In this document: positions 8,074 through 15,596 of the stretch, piece by piece
Numbering within the stretch: position 1 is the stretch's first letter
Layout of the letters: every line of letters begins with the position of its first letter
DNA from: Neisseriaceae bacterium
GTDB lineage: Bacteria > Pseudomonadota > Gammaproteobacteria > Burkholderiales > Neisseriaceae
Length of the DNA stretch: 25,809 nt
Assembly (NCBI GenBank): GCA_030151665.1
Contig: JASLDB010000006.1
Span: forward strand, 1-25,809
Direction of reading: 5' to 3'
The notes under the pieces: model-generated
Database searches by the model: none
Told to the model about the DNA's origin: nothing
Seen by the model: the letters and a program-made list of their open reading frames with translations, nothing else
Program-made: the position numbers and the translations under genes

Positions 8074-8565
8074 ATGGCTTTATTGACTCATTTGCGTGAA
8101 GCTCGGGCACAGGATTGCGAGGATATTTACCAAACACACCTGTATTCCGTTCGCTATACATGCGCTCGAAGTTATACCGATACCATATTATCGGCTTGGA
8201 CTGCCCTATTATCCCCTGAAAGCTATCTATCCACCTTAAACGATCCCAATAAACGCTTGTATGTCATCGAATACAAAGGGCATATTCAAGGCTTTTTTCA
8301 ACTGGATTTAGACGAAGCACAATTAGATGCTTTGTATGTTCATCCCTTTGTGCACAACCAAGGCTTGGGCACTGCTTTATTGCAACGAGCTGAACAATTG
8401 GCCCATGATGCTGGCCTGAGTTTTATTAAGCTTTATGGCTCATTAAATTCAATCGCATTTTACCAATTGAACGAATACGATTCTTTAGGCCCAGCCGTGT
8501 TGACGTTGAATCCCAAAGTCACTGTCGACTGTGAATTAATGCGAAAATCGTTTATCAAAACTTAG
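8074..8565 (+). CDS. GNAT-family N-acetyltransferase
   Basis: A 163-residue single-domain acetyltransferase using acetyl-CoA. The acetyl-CoA loop is seen as ALYVHPFVHNQGLGTALLQRAE (about 86-107), with Q96-x-GLGT as the Q/R-x-x-G-x-G/A motif. The preceding strand IQGFFQLDLDEAQLDALYV and the later NSIAFYQLNEY (Asn and Tyr near the C-terminus, typical of motif B) support the fold. The substrate cannot be told. ATG 8074 has GGGGTG just upstream. It lies between a terminator that ends 16 bp before it and a terminator shared with the convergent asparaginase gene, so it is a single-gene unit. Confidence 0.85.
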   Translation: MALLTHLREARAQDCEDIYQTHLYSVRYTCARSYTDTILSAWTALLSPESYLSTLNDPNKRLYVIEYKGHIQGFFQLDLDEAQLDALYVHPFVHNQGLGTALLQRAEQLAHDAGLSFIKLYGSLNSIAFYQLNEYDSLGPAVLTLNPKVTVDCELMRKSFIKT

Positions 8566-8610
8566 AGCATCACTAACCACTATTGCCTAGTAAAACTTGT
8601 TATCTCTGAG

Positions 8611-8648
8611 CCATTAAAAAAGCTGCTCATTGGCAGCTTTTTTAATGG
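8611..8648. terminator. Bidirectional terminator between the GNAT gene and ansA
   Basis: A perfect 16-bp inverted repeat with a TCATTG loop has a GC core (AGCTGC/GCAGCT) flanked by six A on one side and six T on the other, so it works on both strands. It fits the convergent genes at 8565 and 8651. Confidence 0.93.
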
Positions 8649-8650
8649 TT

Positions 8651-9670
8651 TCAAACCCTAGGGCTATTATTCCACTCACCCACCCAGTTTTCCAAAAGCA
8701 TGTGTTTTAATTCATTGCCTCGTAAGCCCATGCTTAAACCCACAACCAATTTACCCACAGCTGTTTCCAAGTTCCACTTACCACCATTAACCACACCCAC
8801 TTGCACCAAAGAATGCCCTTGTGCATACAAAGATGCTACATGCCCTTGTTTCACTTGGCTAATATTTACAATGACATTGCCACGGTTAATATAAGAGCGC
8901 ATGGCCTCTAAGGTATCTGCATACTCTGGTGCGTTACCATGGCCATAACTTTGAATAATGACCGCAGGATCTGTGGTTTCATCCAGATACTTCGCCACAC
9001 TGCTCGCAGAAAAAGCAGGATGAACCGTGATAACAGCCAAGCGAATATCCTCACCAACATTCAAAACTTCTACGTTATTTTGTACATCATCACTGATTAA
9101 AAACGCATCACGCTGCAAATCTTGCCAATGGCGACCATTCCAAATGCCCAATGGTGGATAATGTGGCGTACTAAAACCCGCTGCTGTTTCTGTACTCACT
9201 TTGCTACTACCAATCGCCTGCCAAAGTGCACCGTTAAAAGCAATACACACTTCTTGGCACAAAGGTAGATTCAGTGCCGCAATAGCCGTTTCTAAATTCA
9301 ATGGTGCATCACTATTGGGGGTGCCATATGGCCATTGTGACCCTGTTAATACCACAGGTTTATTCAAACCTTTTAAAGCGAATGCCAACATATTAGCGGT
9401 ATACGCCATGGTATCTGTTCCATGCAAAATCAATATACCATCATACTCATGAATATTGTCCCGAATTAAATTGAGCCAATCTTGCCAATGATTCACTTCC
9501 AAAGCAGAAGAATCAATCAAGGGATCACACACATGCCAAACAAATGTGTCATTTTTTTCAAAAGGCAACAAGGCTTTTTCAACCAAAGCCAAATCAGGCA
9601 CAAACCCAAGTTCAGTTTTGCGCATACCAATGGTGCCACCGGTGTATAACTCCCAATATTTATGCCGCAT
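8651..9670 (-). CDS. ansA: Type I (cytoplasmic) L-asparaginase
   Basis: Hydrolyses asparagine to aspartate and ammonia. The first active-site motif is YTGGTIGM, with the likely nucleophile Thr13; the second is ILHGTDTMAYTA, with Thr85-Asp86. VLTGSQWPYG and IIQSYGHGNAPE match further AnsA blocks. It has 339 residues and no signal peptide, which points to the low-affinity cytoplasmic type I enzyme, not the secreted type II. The start is the ATG at 9668-9670, after GGATAG on the - strand. It lies 84 bp after htpG in the same direction and may be partly co-transcribed with it; a weak hairpin at 9695-9716 lies between. It ends against the shared terminator. Confidence 0.9.
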   Translation of the reverse strand: MRHKYWELYTGGTIGMRKTELGFVPDLALVEKALLPFEKNDTFVWHVCDPLIDSSALEVNHWQDWLNLIRDNIHEYDGILILHGTDTMAYTANMLAFALKGLNKPVVLTGSQWPYGTPNSDAPLNLETAIAALNLPLCQEVCIAFNGALWQAIGSSKVSTETAAGFSTPHYPPLGIWNGRHWQDLQRDAFLISDDVQNNVEVLNVGEDIRLAVITVHPAFSASSVAKYLDETTDPAVIIQSYGHGNAPEYADTLEAMRSYINRGNVIVNISQVKQGHVASLYAQGHSLVQVGVVNGGKWNLETAVGKLVVGLSMGLRGNELKHMLLENWVGEWNNSPRV

Positions 9671-9694
9671 TTTTTCTATCCGTATGGGTAATTA

Positions 9695-9716
9695 GGCCTT
9701 AGCAAATGCCAAGGCC
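9695..9716 (-). terminator. Weak hairpin between htpG and ansA
   Basis: GGCCTT (9695-9700) and AAGGCC (9711-9716) form a 6-bp stem with a 10-nt centre. No T-run follows on either strand, so it is at best a weak terminator or part of the ansA leader. A further 7-bp inverted repeat, TGTCATT (9719-9725) and AATGACA (9748-9754), is next to it. Confidence 0.35.
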
Positions 9717-9754
9717 ACTGTCATTTTTATATTAATTAATTTACGCCAATGACA

Positions 9755-11641
9755 TCATAAAGACAATAACAATTGATTCATACGTTTCACAAAACTAGCA
9801 GGGTCTTCTAATTTACCACCTTCTGCCAATAAAGCTTGGTCAAAAAGCAATTCTGCCAACTCTTGCTGTTTAATGCCATTTTCACTGGCAAAACGTTGCA
9901 ATAACATGTGTTCAGGATTGATTTCCAAAATAGGCTTATTGACAGGTATTTGGTCTGCTGCACCAGCCGCTTCTAACATGCGTGCCAAGTGTTGGCTCAT
10001 GTCATGTTCACCTACCACCAAACAAGCTGGACTTTCAACCAAACGGGTTGTGGCACGAACATCAGCGACTTTATCACCCAAAGCCACTTTCATTTGTGCA
10101 ACCAAATCCTTGCTACTTTCTTCGACTTTGGCTTGTTCCGCTTTTTCTGCTTCATCAGCCATTTCGCCCAAATCCAAATTACCTTTTGCCACACTCACCA
10201 ATGTTTTGTCAGCAAAGGCTGGTAAGCTACCCACAACCCACTCATCAACACGATCGGTTAACAATAAAACTTCCACGCCTTTTTTATTGAATACTTCCAT
10301 GTGTGGGCTATTTTTTGCAGCAGCATAGGTATCAGCGGTAATGTAGTAAATCTTGTCTTGACCTTCTTTCATGCGTTCAATGTAATCGGTCAGACTAACA
10401 TTTTGCTCGGTGCCATTATTGTGTGTACTGGCAAAACGCAACAAACCTGCAATTTTATCTTTGTTTGCCGCATCTTCACCAACACCTTCTTTTAAAACAC
10501 GGCCAAAGGTATTCCAGAATTTAGCGTATTGCTCAACATGGTTTTTCGCCAAATCTTCCAATAAGCCCAAAACTTTTTTCACACAACCTGAACGAATGAC
10601 ATCCAAGTCTTTGCTTTCTTGTAAAATTTCACGAGATACATTTAAAGGCAAATCATTGCTATCAATCACCCCACGCACAAAACGCATATAAGTTGGCATT
10701 AATTTTTGGACATCATCCATAATAAACACACGTTTAACATACAGTTTTACCCCGCCTTTTGCTTCACGCTCATACAAATCATATGGTGCATTTTCTGGGA
10801 TATACAATAATTCCGTGTACTCTTGGCGACCACCTTCGACTTTTGCATGTGTCCAAGTCAAAGCTTTGCCATAATCATGGGAAACATGTTGGTAAAATTC
10901 TTGGTATTGCTCATCGGTAATATCGTTTTTATTGCGTGTCCACAAAGCTTGGCCTTGGTTAACAGCTTCTAAGTCATCACTGTGTAAAATATTGCCTTCT
11001 TCATCATATTCAGGTGCTTTTTTCATCATAATGGGCACAGAAATATGATCGCTGTATGTGGTGGCAATACGGCGCAAAGTCCAATCGCTAAGTAAATCGC
11101 TTTGATCTTCTTTTAAATGCAAAATAATATCGGTGCCACGGGTTTCTTTGTTGATGCTCTCAATGGTAAATTCACCATCACCCAAGCTTTCCCAACGAAC
11201 AGCAGCATCTGTACCTGCACGACGGCTTTCGACTGTCACTTTATCAGCCACGATAAAAGCAGAATAAAACCCCACACCAAATTGACCAATTAAATGGGCA
11301 TCTTTTTGTTTATCACCCGTTAACTGTTCAAAGAATGCTTTGGTGCCTGATTTGGCAATAGTGCCCAAATGATCAATAATTTCGGCTTGGTTCATCCCAA
11401 TGCCATTATCAGACACAGTAATAGTGCGTTGCTCTGCATTGGCAGTCACGCTAATTTTTAAATCAGGATCATTGGCAAGAAAATCAGGATGGCTTAAAGA
11501 CTCAAAACGCAATTTATCAATGGCATCAGCAGCATTGGAAATTAATTCACGCAAGAAAATTTCTTTGTTTGAATACAAAGAATGAATCATCAATTGCAAT
11601 AATTGTTTTACTTCTGTTTGAAAACTTAATGTTTCTTTCAT
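9755..11641 (-). CDS. htpG: HtpG, bacterial Hsp90 chaperone
   Basis: ATP-dependent cytoplasmic chaperone that remodels client proteins, often together with DnaK. The N-terminal ATPase domain shows the Hsp90 signature YSNKEIFLRE and NAADAIDKLR, then DNGIGM and GQFGVGFYSAF (ATP lid and binding). The middle domain contains LYVKRVFIMDD and DSNDLPLNVSREILQ with the catalytic Arg. The C-terminal dimerisation domain ends LNQLLLSL. At 628 residues it is full length (E. coli 624). The start is clear: GAGGGTG lies just before the ATG. It sits 75 bp behind fnr in the same direction, but has its own heat-shock-type promoter in that gap, overlapped by a 12-bp inverted repeat. Confidence 0.97.
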   Translation of the reverse strand: MKETLSFQTEVKQLLQLMIHSLYSNKEIFLRELISNAADAIDKLRFESLSHPDFLANDPDLKISVTANAEQRTITVSDNGIGMNQAEIIDHLGTIAKSGTKAFFEQLTGDKQKDAHLIGQFGVGFYSAFIVADKVTVESRRAGTDAAVRWESLGDGEFTIESINKETRGTDIILHLKEDQSDLLSDWTLRRIATTYSDHISVPIMMKKAPEYDEEGNILHSDDLEAVNQGQALWTRNKNDITDEQYQEFYQHVSHDYGKALTWTHAKVEGGRQEYTELLYIPENAPYDLYEREAKGGVKLYVKRVFIMDDVQKLMPTYMRFVRGVIDSNDLPLNVSREILQESKDLDVIRSGCVKKVLGLLEDLAKNHVEQYAKFWNTFGRVLKEGVGEDAANKDKIAGLLRFASTHNNGTEQNVSLTDYIERMKEGQDKIYYITADTYAAAKNSPHMEVFNKKGVEVLLLTDRVDEWVVGSLPAFADKTLVSVAKGNLDLGEMADEAEKAEQAKVEESSKDLVAQMKVALGDKVADVRATTRLVESPACLVVGEHDMSQHLARMLEAAGAADQIPVNKPILEINPEHMLLQRFASENGIKQQELAELLFDQALLAEGGKLEDPASFVKRMNQLLLSL

Positions 11642-11647
11642 AACACC

Positions 11648-11688
11648 CTCATTTAATGCGTTAATCTATCTAATAAGCATTAAATGAG
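11648..11688 (-). promoter_or_regulatory. Perfect 12-bp inverted repeat over the htpG -10 box and ribosome site
   Basis: Arms at 11648-11659 and 11677-11688 are exact complements, 17 bp apart. Read on the - strand, the first arm (CTCATTTAATGC) overlaps the promoter -10 element and the second (GCATTAAATGAG) ends in GAG of the ribosome site GAGGGTG. With one bulged C the stem gains three pairs, leaving a loop of about 10 nt. It does not match the CIRCE/HrcA site. Confidence 0.75.
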
Positions 11689-11709
11689 GACTGTTGTGTA
11701 ATTTTCAAG
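11681..11709 (-). promoter_or_regulatory. Heat-shock (sigma-32/RpoH) type promoter of htpG
   Basis: On the - strand, CTTGAAA (11709-11703) is followed after 13 bp by CCTCATTTA (11689-11681). This fits the RpoH pattern CTTGAAA, 13-17 bp, CCCCATnTA with one mismatch. It lies between the fnr stop and the htpG start, and start of transcription would be near 11674, giving a leader of about 33 nt. Confidence 0.8.
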
Positions 11710-11716
11710 ACTTAAT

Positions 11717-12445
11717 TTAGTTAGTACTTTGTGAACAGCCAGAAACCATTTCTTTTAGTGCACTCGCCTCTAAAATTTGAATGTGTTTATGGTCAACATG
11801 AATCAAACCAGCTTGATGGAATTTTGACAAAGTGCGACTCACAGTTTCCAGTTTTAACCCCAAGTAACTGCCAATTTCTTCACGCGACATACGCAAAATA
11901 AAATCATAAGGGGCAAAGCCACGAGACTGTAAGCGTTGCGATAAATTTAACAAAAATGCAGCCAAGCGTTCTTCTGATTTCATGTTGCCTAAAAGCAACA
12001 TAACACCTTGGTCTCGCACAATTTCACGACTCATCAAACGGTAAAAGTGCCGTTGTAGTGATGGGATTTCAGCAGCCAATTCTTCCAAACGAGAAAATGG
12101 TAATTCACACACTTCGCTGTCTTCTAAAGCAACAGCATCACAAGTATGCTCACCTGTTGAAATACCATCCAAGCCAATAAGCTCACCAGACATCGAAAAA
12201 CCTGTTACTTGGTCGCGGCCATCTTGGCTCACAATCGTGGTTTTCATGAAACCAGTACGAATCGCAAAGAATGACGTAAAGGGTTCACCAACACGGAATA
12301 AGTATTCACCACGTTTCAGGCGACGACTTTGACGAATAACAGCATCGATTTGCTCAAATTCATCTGGCATCAAACCCACTGGCAAACACAATTCGCGCAA
12401 AGAGCACGTAGAACATAGTGTTTTCAAAACATTACTTGTTGCCAT
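11717..12445 (-). CDS. fnr: FNR/ANR-type oxygen-sensing transcription regulator
   Basis: CRP/FNR-family activator that holds a [4Fe-4S] cluster without oxygen and binds TTGAT-N4-ATCAA sites. Cluster cysteines are Cys11, Cys14 and Cys20 (CSTCSLRELC) plus Cys113 (DSEVCELPF), the same 93-residue spacing as in E. coli FNR. The cyclic-nucleotide-like barrel covers about 25-145, the dimer helix follows, and the helix-turn-helix is MSREEIGSYLGLKLETVSRTLSKF, with E-x2-SR in the recognition helix. 242 residues is normal. ATG 12443-12445 is chosen because AAGGA lies 8 nt upstream; the in-frame extension from 12535 adds 30 residues unlike FNR. Divergent from hemN, with a perfect FNR box between them. 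Confidence 0.96.
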   Translation of the reverse strand: MATSNVLKTLCSTCSLRELCLPVGLMPDEFEQIDAVIRQSRRLKRGEYLFRVGEPFTSFFAIRTGFMKTTIVSQDGRDQVTGFSMSGELIGLDGISTGEHTCDAVALEDSEVCELPFSRLEELAAEIPSLQRHFYRLMSREIVRDQGVMLLLGNMKSEERLAAFLLNLSQRLQSRGFAPYDFILRMSREEIGSYLGLKLETVSRTLSKFHQAGLIHVDHKHIQILEASALKEMVSGCSQSTN

Positions 12446-12525
12446 TACATTATCCTTAAAATCAATCCCAAAGCCCAAAATCGCCATAAAATTACGATGG
12501 CATAACTTATTTGTAATTAACCAGC

Positions 12526-12534
12526 ATTCTAGCA
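12526..12534 (-). promoter_or_regulatory. Extended -10 promoter of fnr
   Basis: On the - strand this reads TGCTAGAAT, an extended -10 element (TG-C-TAGAAT, 5 of 6 to TATAAT). Transcription would start near 12519. The FNR box at 12563-12576 is then centred about 50 bp upstream, so autoregulation is possible. Confidence 0.5.
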
Positions 12535-12562
12535 TTGTTCAACAGAAGAATAAACATTCTCA

Positions 12563-12576
12563 TTGATATGAATCAA
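12563..12576. promoter_or_regulatory. Perfect FNR/ANR binding site
   Basis: TTGAT-ATGA-ATCAA matches the FNR consensus in all ten fixed positions. Its centre (12569.5) is exactly 41.5 bp before 12611, the start point predicted from the hemN -10 element, which is the class II activation position. Confidence 0.92.
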
Positions 12577-12595
12577 CGCAAAAAACAACAGTTTA

Positions 12596-12604
12596 TGCAA
12601 AAAT
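12596..12604 (+). promoter_or_regulatory. hemN -10 element
   Basis: TGC-AAAAAT forms an extended -10 with hexamer 12599-12604, placed at -12 to -7 if the FNR box is at -41.5. There is no -35 box, as expected for an FNR-dependent promoter. An alternative -10 is TAAACT at 12607-12612. Confidence 0.5.
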
Positions 12605-12649
12605 GATAAACTTTACGGTATTTCTATTCACCATTGGAATTTGTCTAGT

Positions 12650-14056
12650 ATGAACTTTACTGCTTTACAGCAATTTAAAGCTGTCGACTTTGATCGAAAT
12701 TTAATTCAATCACTCAGTGGTAAAGGGCCTCGATACACATCCTATCCAACGGCTGATCGCTTTGTGGATACTTTCACAGAAATCAACTATGGCAAAGCCT
12801 TAGAACGCCGTCGTGTTGGTGCATTAAACCGCCCATTATCTTTGTATGTGCACATCCCCTTTTGCAATACCATTTGTTATTACTGTGGTTGCAATAAAAT
12901 TATCACAAAAGACAAATCTCGGGCCGATGAATATATTGACTACCTCGGCAAAGAATTGGCGTTAATCGAACCACACTTGGGTGGCAAACCCAAACTATCT
13001 CAGTTGCACTTTGGTGGTGGCACACCCACTTTTTTAAACGATGCCCAGCTAGAACATGTTTTTGATTTGATAGGCCAACACTTCACCTTGGTGCCTGAGG
13101 GTGAATACTCTATTGAAATTGACCCTAGAAAAGTGTCACGCGAATCGGTATTTAAATTACGACAATTGGGTTTCAATCGCATGAGTATTGGTATTCAAGA
13201 CTTCAATTTAACCGTACAAGAAGCGGTCAACCGCGTTCAAACGGAAGAAGAAACAGCTGAAGTCATGAATGCAGCACGTGAAGCAGGTTTTAAATCCATT
13301 AGCGTGGATTTAATTTATGGCTTACCACATCAAACCTTGGCTTCCATGAAGGAGACCTTGGATCGCGTATTGGCATTGGATCCTGATCGTTTTGCCATTT
13401 ATCATTATGCTCATTTACCGCATTTATTCAAACCACAGCGTCGCATTGATGAAAAAGATTTGCCTGACAGCGAAGAAAAACTCGACATTTTGCAAATGTT
13501 TGTGGAAACATTAATCGCCAAAGGCTATGTCTTTATTGGCATGGATCATTTCGCCAAGCCCGATGATGAACTATCACATGCCTTAAAACAAGGCCGTTTG
13601 CAACGAAACTTCCAAGGCTACTCGACTCATGCCGATTGTGACTTGGTTGCCATTGGTGTGTCTTCCATTGGCAAAGTAGGCAATACCTATGCCCAAAATA
13701 CACGAACCATCGAAGAATATTACCAAAGCTTAGATGCAGGTCACCTTCCCATTATGCGTGGCATCACCTTAAACCAAGATGATATTTTGCGCCGTGGTTT
13801 GATTCAAGACTTAATGTGCCGGTTTGCCTTGTCTTTTGATGCTTATGAAGCCCAATTTGGTATTCGCTTTGCTGAATACTTTGCCAACGAAATGGCAGAT
13901 TTAAAACAGTTTGAACAATTGGATTTGGTCGAAATGGACAGTGAATTTTTGGTGGTCACCGCCAAAGGTCGCTTCCTCATTCGCAATATTGCCATGGTCT
14001 TTGATCGCTATTTGCGCGAAAAAACAACACATGCAGTGTATTCACAAACCGTGTAA
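12650..14056 (+). CDS. hemN: Oxygen-independent coproporphyrinogen III oxidase (radical SAM)
   Basis: Decarboxylates coproporphyrinogen III to protoporphyrinogen IX without oxygen, for haem synthesis in anaerobic or low-oxygen growth. The radical-SAM cluster motif CNTICYYC (Cys72, Cys76, Cys79) is followed by GCNKIITK, with Cys81 also typical of HemN. SGKGPRYTSYPTADRF is the HemN N-terminal trip-wire region, which distinguishes it from HemW-type homologues. LHFGGGTPTFL and IGIQDFNLTVQEAVNR are SAM-binding blocks. 468 residues fits the family (E. coli 457). ATG 12650 has GGAA 10 nt upstream; TTG 12641 would be too close to it. FNR most likely activates it. Confidence 0.96.
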   Translation: MNFTALQQFKAVDFDRNLIQSLSGKGPRYTSYPTADRFVDTFTEINYGKALERRRVGALNRPLSLYVHIPFCNTICYYCGCNKIITKDKSRADEYIDYLGKELALIEPHLGGKPKLSQLHFGGGTPTFLNDAQLEHVFDLIGQHFTLVPEGEYSIEIDPRKVSRESVFKLRQLGFNRMSIGIQDFNLTVQEAVNRVQTEEETAEVMNAAREAGFKSISVDLIYGLPHQTLASMKETLDRVLALDPDRFAIYHYAHLPHLFKPQRRIDEKDLPDSEEKLDILQMFVETLIAKGYVFIGMDHFAKPDDELSHALKQGRLQRNFQGYSTHADCDLVAIGVSSIGKVGNTYAQNTRTIEEYYQSLDAGHLPIMRGITLNQDDILRRGLIQDLMCRFALSFDAYEAQFGIRFAEYFANEMADLKQFEQLDLVEMDSEFLVVTAKGRFLIRNIAMVFDRYLREKTTHAVYSQTV

Positions 14057-14080
14057 GAAATCTAACACTCATCAAATACC

Positions 14081-14131
14081 AAACCATAAAAAACAGCCCA
14101 ATTTTAGTATGGGCTGTTTTTTTTATGGTTT
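14081..14131. terminator. Bidirectional terminator between hemN and the EamA transporter gene
   Basis: A core stem of AAACAGCCCA (14091-14100) and TGGGCTGTTT (14110-14119) with a 9-nt loop has A-rich and T-rich flanks (eight T at 14117-14124). AAACCAT and ATGGTTT pair outside it. It suits the convergent genes. Confidence 0.9.
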
Positions 14132-14157
14132 AAACCTCTGTACACGTCAGTTTGATT

Positions 14158-15033
14158 TCAAATATAAACACCCATCATGCGCAACCATTTTTCTAAATAA
14201 AACAGTACAGCAATGGCAGCAATGGCCAATACAATACCCAATCCATTCCAACGTGATAATTTTTCTTTAAACACCAAAGCGCCAATCAACAGCCCCAATA
14301 CAATCACCCCAATATTCATGCCTGCAAAAACCAATGTGGGTGAAGATTTAAATGCTTGGTGTGCCTTGATATAACAATAGATATTGGCAAAATTCAAACC
14401 ACCCAACACCATGCCTGCCAATAAGCTTCGGGTATCTAATTTGGGGCGTTTACACAATAAATACAACCAAATAAATACTGCAGACAATGCAAACACCAAT
14501 AATAAAGTTAAAGCAAAAGAACCAACAGACAGGTTTTTAAAACCAATATCAATCAACCCAAAACCCAACCAAACTGCCAATAAATATAGCCATCCTCGGT
14601 TAGATGCCATGGTTTTATGGGTCGCGGCTGGCTTATCCAATAAACAAAATAACGCCGCAAAAGCCAAAATCAAACCCACAAAACGTGGTTGACTTAAATG
14701 TTCACCAAAATAAGTAAAAGATGCCACAATGGGAATAAACAATGAAAGCCGTTGTGCAGCATCGGTGCGAATAATGCCTGTTTCTTGTACAGCCTTACCC
14801 ATTAACAAAAATATGCTTGGCAGCAATACCCCTAAACTGACCAAAACAAACCAGTTAATATGAGAAAAATCTTCGGGAGTAAATGAAGGTTTGAGTAACA
14901 ACAATACTGCAACAATCGCCACCCAGTAGTTCATTGCTACTGCTTGAGTGAGATCCATCTTTTTGACACTGGCCATTTTCAAAAATACCGAAACTGACAC
15001 ACTAAATACGATACTGAAGAACAAAAAAATCAT
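14158..15033 (-). CDS. EamA-type (DMT superfamily) membrane transporter
   Basis: A 291-residue inner-membrane protein with about ten hydrophobic segments in two similar halves, typical of EamA drug/metabolite exporters. Family-like features are the helix-end stretch QETGIIRTDAAQRLSLFIPIVASFTYFGEHLSQPRFVGLILAFAALFCLL in the first half and the matching SSPTLVFAGMNIGVIVLGLLIGALVFKEKLSRWNGLGIVLAIAAIAVLF in the second, each with the "E.l....~G..L..." pattern. The substrate cannot be inferred. The ribosome site is weak. It lies 24 bp after the DUF1289 gene on the same strand and is probably in one operon with it. Confidence 0.82.
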   Translation of the reverse strand: MIFLFFSIVFSVSVSVFLKMASVKKMDLTQAVAMNYWVAIVAVLLLLKPSFTPEDFSHINWFVLVSLGVLLPSIFLLMGKAVQETGIIRTDAAQRLSLFIPIVASFTYFGEHLSQPRFVGLILAFAALFCLLDKPAATHKTMASNRGWLYLLAVWLGFGLIDIGFKNLSVGSFALTLLLVFALSAVFIWLYLLCKRPKLDTRSLLAGMVLGGLNFANIYCYIKAHQAFKSSPTLVFAGMNIGVIVLGLLIGALVFKEKLSRWNGLGIVLAIAAIAVLFYLEKWLRMMGVYI

Positions 15034-15057
15034 GGTGTATTCATCTTCACAAAAACA

Positions 15058-15333
15058 TTAATCAAATTCTTCATCGCCACCTAAAATCGACATCTGCATG
15101 GTTAATGGAACATCATCTTCTGCCAATACCTCAGCTTTTCTTGAGCGTGCAATTAAGGCTTTTTTCCGTTGTCGGCATAATTGCAACACCATTTGCTTTT
15201 GCCTATCACTCAAGTTTAACCAATGTAATCGCTCATCACGAGAGCGCAAACAGCCTTTGCAATATCCTCGGTTATTGCTCTCACAAACCCCAATACATGG
15301 GCTAGGAATCTGAAAAAATTCAAGTTGCTCCAT
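15058..15333 (-). CDS. Small DUF1289-family cysteine protein
   Basis: A 91-residue soluble protein. SPCIGVCESNNRGYCKGCLRSRDERLHWLNLSDRQKQMVLQLCRQRKK matches the DUF1289 pattern (PCi.vC....g.C.GC.Rt..E...W..ls...r..vl..l..R). Cys13, Cys17, Cys25 and Cys28 could bind a metal ion. The tail (about 60-91) is acidic. Family function is unknown. It is the first gene of a probable two-gene operon with the EamA transporter; a TATAAT on the - strand lies 48 bp upstream. Confidence 0.85.
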   Translation of the reverse strand: MEQLEFFQIPSPCIGVCESNNRGYCKGCLRSRDERLHWLNLSDRQKQMVLQLCRQRKKALIARSRKAEVLAEDDVPLTMQMSILGGDEEFD

Positions 15334-15380
15334 GTCTGATTACTCTATCGATGCCAAAAAATGATTCTGCCCCAAAAACC

Positions 15381-15409
15381 ATTATATTTGCAAGTATTAC
15401 CAAACAAAT
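15381..15409 (-). promoter_or_regulatory. Promoter of the DUF1289-EamA pair
   Basis: On the - strand a perfect TATAAT (plus-strand ATTATA, 15381-15386) is preceded after 15-16 bp by TTTGTTT, a moderate -35. Transcription would start near 15374, about 41 bp before the start codon. Confidence 0.5.
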
Positions 15410-15493
15410 ACAATAGTTTAACAAGACAACCCAGAAAAACAATGTTATATTGACCACTACCGAATGGGATAAAAACCTTATTCTACGTCTTAA

Positions 15494-15520
15494 TCAGCCC
15501 TATTTATACAGCAGGGCTGA
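15494..15520. other. Hairpin upstream of typA
   Basis: TCAGCCCT (15494-15501) and AGGGCTGA (15513-15520) form an 8-bp stem with an 11-nt loop. There is no T-run after it on either strand, and it lies upstream of the typA start point, so its role is unclear. I saw nothing else but the two promoters in the 263-bp gap 15334-15596. Confidence 0.45.
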
Positions 15521-15551
15521 TAAAAAAATCGCAATATAGCAATTAGAACAA

Positions 15552-15560
15552 TGCTATAAT
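15552..15560 (+). promoter_or_regulatory. Extended -10 promoter of typA
   Basis: TGCTATAAT is a perfect extended -10 element. No good -35 is seen, which such promoters tolerate. Transcription would start near 15567, giving a leader of about 30 nt. Confidence 0.65.
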
Positions 15561-15596
15561 CTGCCCCTAATTTTTTTTCTGTGAAGCCACACTCCA

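Noticed and set aside
9695..9754. Standard terminator between htpG and ansA
   Set aside because: Inverted repeats are present, but neither is followed by a T-run; listed only as a weak hairpin.
9873..10328. 151-residue open frame on the + strand
   Set aside because: It lies wholly opposite htpG, has no ribosome site, and its reading follows from the codons of htpG.
11648..11688. CIRCE (HrcA) element before htpG
   Set aside because: The arms (CTCATTTAATGC/GCATTAAATGAG, 17-bp spacer) do not match TTAGCACTC-N9-GAGTGCTAA.
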